Assembly (NCBI GenBank): GCA_052386775.1
Contig: JBQTJV010000196.1
Span: 1 to 23,845 of the forward strand
From: DSOT01 sp052386775
Lineage (GTDB): Bacteria; Pseudomonadota; Gammaproteobacteria; Burkholderiales; SG8-41
Direction of reading: 5' to 3'
Length of the DNA stretch: 23,845 nucleotides
The number at the start of each line of letters is the position of its first letter. Position 1 is the first letter of the stretch. This document shows, in pieces, positions 23,122-23,845 of the stretch. The notes beneath the pieces are model-generated. The model did no database searches. It was not told the origin of the DNA and saw only the letters and a list, made by a program, of their open reading frames with translations. The position numbers and the translations under genes are program-made.

Positions 23122-23845
23122 ATGCCGCCGTCTTTCTTCAGCGCTGCGCTCTCCACCTGGCGGGCCACGCATGCGCCGCTCCCCGGCGCGGCAGTGGAAG
23201 CGGAATCCTGCGATGCCATCGTCAAGTTGAGCATCAAGGCGCTCCCCGATGCGCGCACCGCCGAGACACTGGGCGCGGAGCGCGAAGGCACGGGGGTCGT
23301 GATCGACGACCGCGGTCTCATCCTGACCATCGGCTATCTCATGCTTGAGGCCGGTTCGATACTGGTCGTCGCCTCGGATGGCCGCGTCTTCCCGGCGGTG
23401 GTGGTGGGGTATGACCATCCCACGGGGTTCGGGCTCATGCGGGCGGCGCCCGGCATCGCCCGCAAGCCGCTCGAACTAGGGCTGTCATCGGAGGTGCGCG
23501 CGCTCAACACGCTCCTCGTCGCGACGCACCCCGGGGCCGGCGGCGTCTCGCACGCGTGCGTCGTGGCGCGCCGCCGCTTCACCGGCTGGTGGGAATACAT
23601 GATCGACGATGCGTTTTTCACCGCGCCGCCGCGCCACGAGCACAGCGGCGCAGCGCTCATCGACGCGGCGGGCCGACTGGTCGGCATTGCGTCACTATGG
23701 GTGAGCGATGCGGTGGAGCAGGGTGTCGCTTTTCCCGGAAACATGTTCGTGCAGACCGATCTGCTGAAGCCCCTGCTCGAGGAATTGCTGCAGTTTGGCC
23801 GCAGGCGCGGCGTCGTGCGCCCGTGGCTTGGGGTGTACTCGGAAG
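23122..23845 (+). CDS. HtrA-like trypsin-fold protein lacking catalytic His and Asp (partial)
   Basis: The frame stays open to the window edge (241 codons seen). It follows an HtrA/DegP layout: GTGVVIDDRGLILTIGYLML corresponds to the block that holds the catalytic His, GYDHPTGFGLMRA to the Asp block, EHSGAALIDAAGRLVGIAS to the Ser block, and RPWLGVYSE looks like the start of a PDZ domain. His is replaced within TIGYLML (normally TNxHV), Asp is replaced in TGFGLM (normally TDLAVL), and only the Ser remains, without the GNSGGP oxyanion sequence. It is therefore probably a non-proteolytic relative. No convincing signal peptide is seen. A TACACT -10-like box ends 6 nt before the ATG and there is no Shine-Dalgarno, so the transcript may be leaderless. 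Confidence 0.82.
   Translation, partial: MPPSFFSAALSTWRATHAPLPGAAVEAESCDAIVKLSIKALPDARTAETLGAEREGTGVVIDDRGLILTIGYLMLEAGSILVVASDGRVFPAVVVGYDHPTGFGLMRAAPGIARKPLELGLSSEVRALNTLLVATHPGAGGVSHACVVARRRFTGWWEYMIDDAFFTAPPRHEHSGAALIDAAGRLVGIASLWVSDAVEQGVAFPGNMFVQTDLLKPLLEELLQFGRRRGVVRPWLGVYSE

Noticed and set aside
1..23845. CRISPR array, insertion sequence or rRNA
   Set aside because: No regularly spaced repeats, transposase motifs or rRNA-like stretches were seen.

Overview
The window reads as chromosome of a high-GC betaproteobacterium, most likely Burkholderiales or a relative. Support comes from the queA-tgt-yajC-secD-secF block, a DUF3567-like small protein, three orphan Bug/TctC-type solute-binding proteins, and a tRNA group I intron that closely resembles the Azoarcus pre-tRNA-Ile ribozyme. 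Taxonomy is inferred from recalled families only.

Region 1 (1-2560) is an accessory or tRNA locus. It holds a small unknown gene with its own terminator. On the minus strand lies a tRNA-Leu(CAA) gene split by a 240-nt group I intron after anticodon base C34, with its own promoter and terminator. Next to it is a tyrosine recombinase. Beyond the recombinase are two identical 37-bp copies of the 5' half of another tRNA-Leu(CAA), which still has a good sigma70 promoter. The recombinase is therefore bracketed by tRNA-Leu 5'-half sequences, as expected for the remnant of a small integrative element using the tRNA anticodon region as its attachment site.

Region 2 (2568-9209, plus strand) is core: queA, a hotdog thioesterase, tgt, yajC, secD, secF and a DedA-family membrane protein. 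It covers queuosine tRNA modification and the SecDF-YajC translocation accessory complex.

Region 3 (9206-14458, minus strand) holds a catabolic-looking operon (CMD-family protein, D-2-hydroxyacid dehydrogenase, Bug protein). Upstream of it are a CnoX/YbbN-type thioredoxin-TPR gene broken by one extra base in a C5 run, a short fragment resembling the C-terminus of a NhaP2/CvrA antiporter, and purB.

Region 4 (14583-23845) carries a Bug protein coupled to an MmgE/PrpD protein, a periplasmic histidine phosphatase coupled to a third Bug protein, a divergent Tat-exported multicopper oxidase with an EamA transporter, a DUF3567-like gene, a class II aldolase-family gene and its likely IclR regulator. 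At the right edge is the start of an HtrA-like protein that keeps the serine motif but lacks the catalytic His and Asp.

The strongest item for follow-up is the intron-bearing tRNA-Leu, recombinase and tRNA-fragment cluster at the left end.
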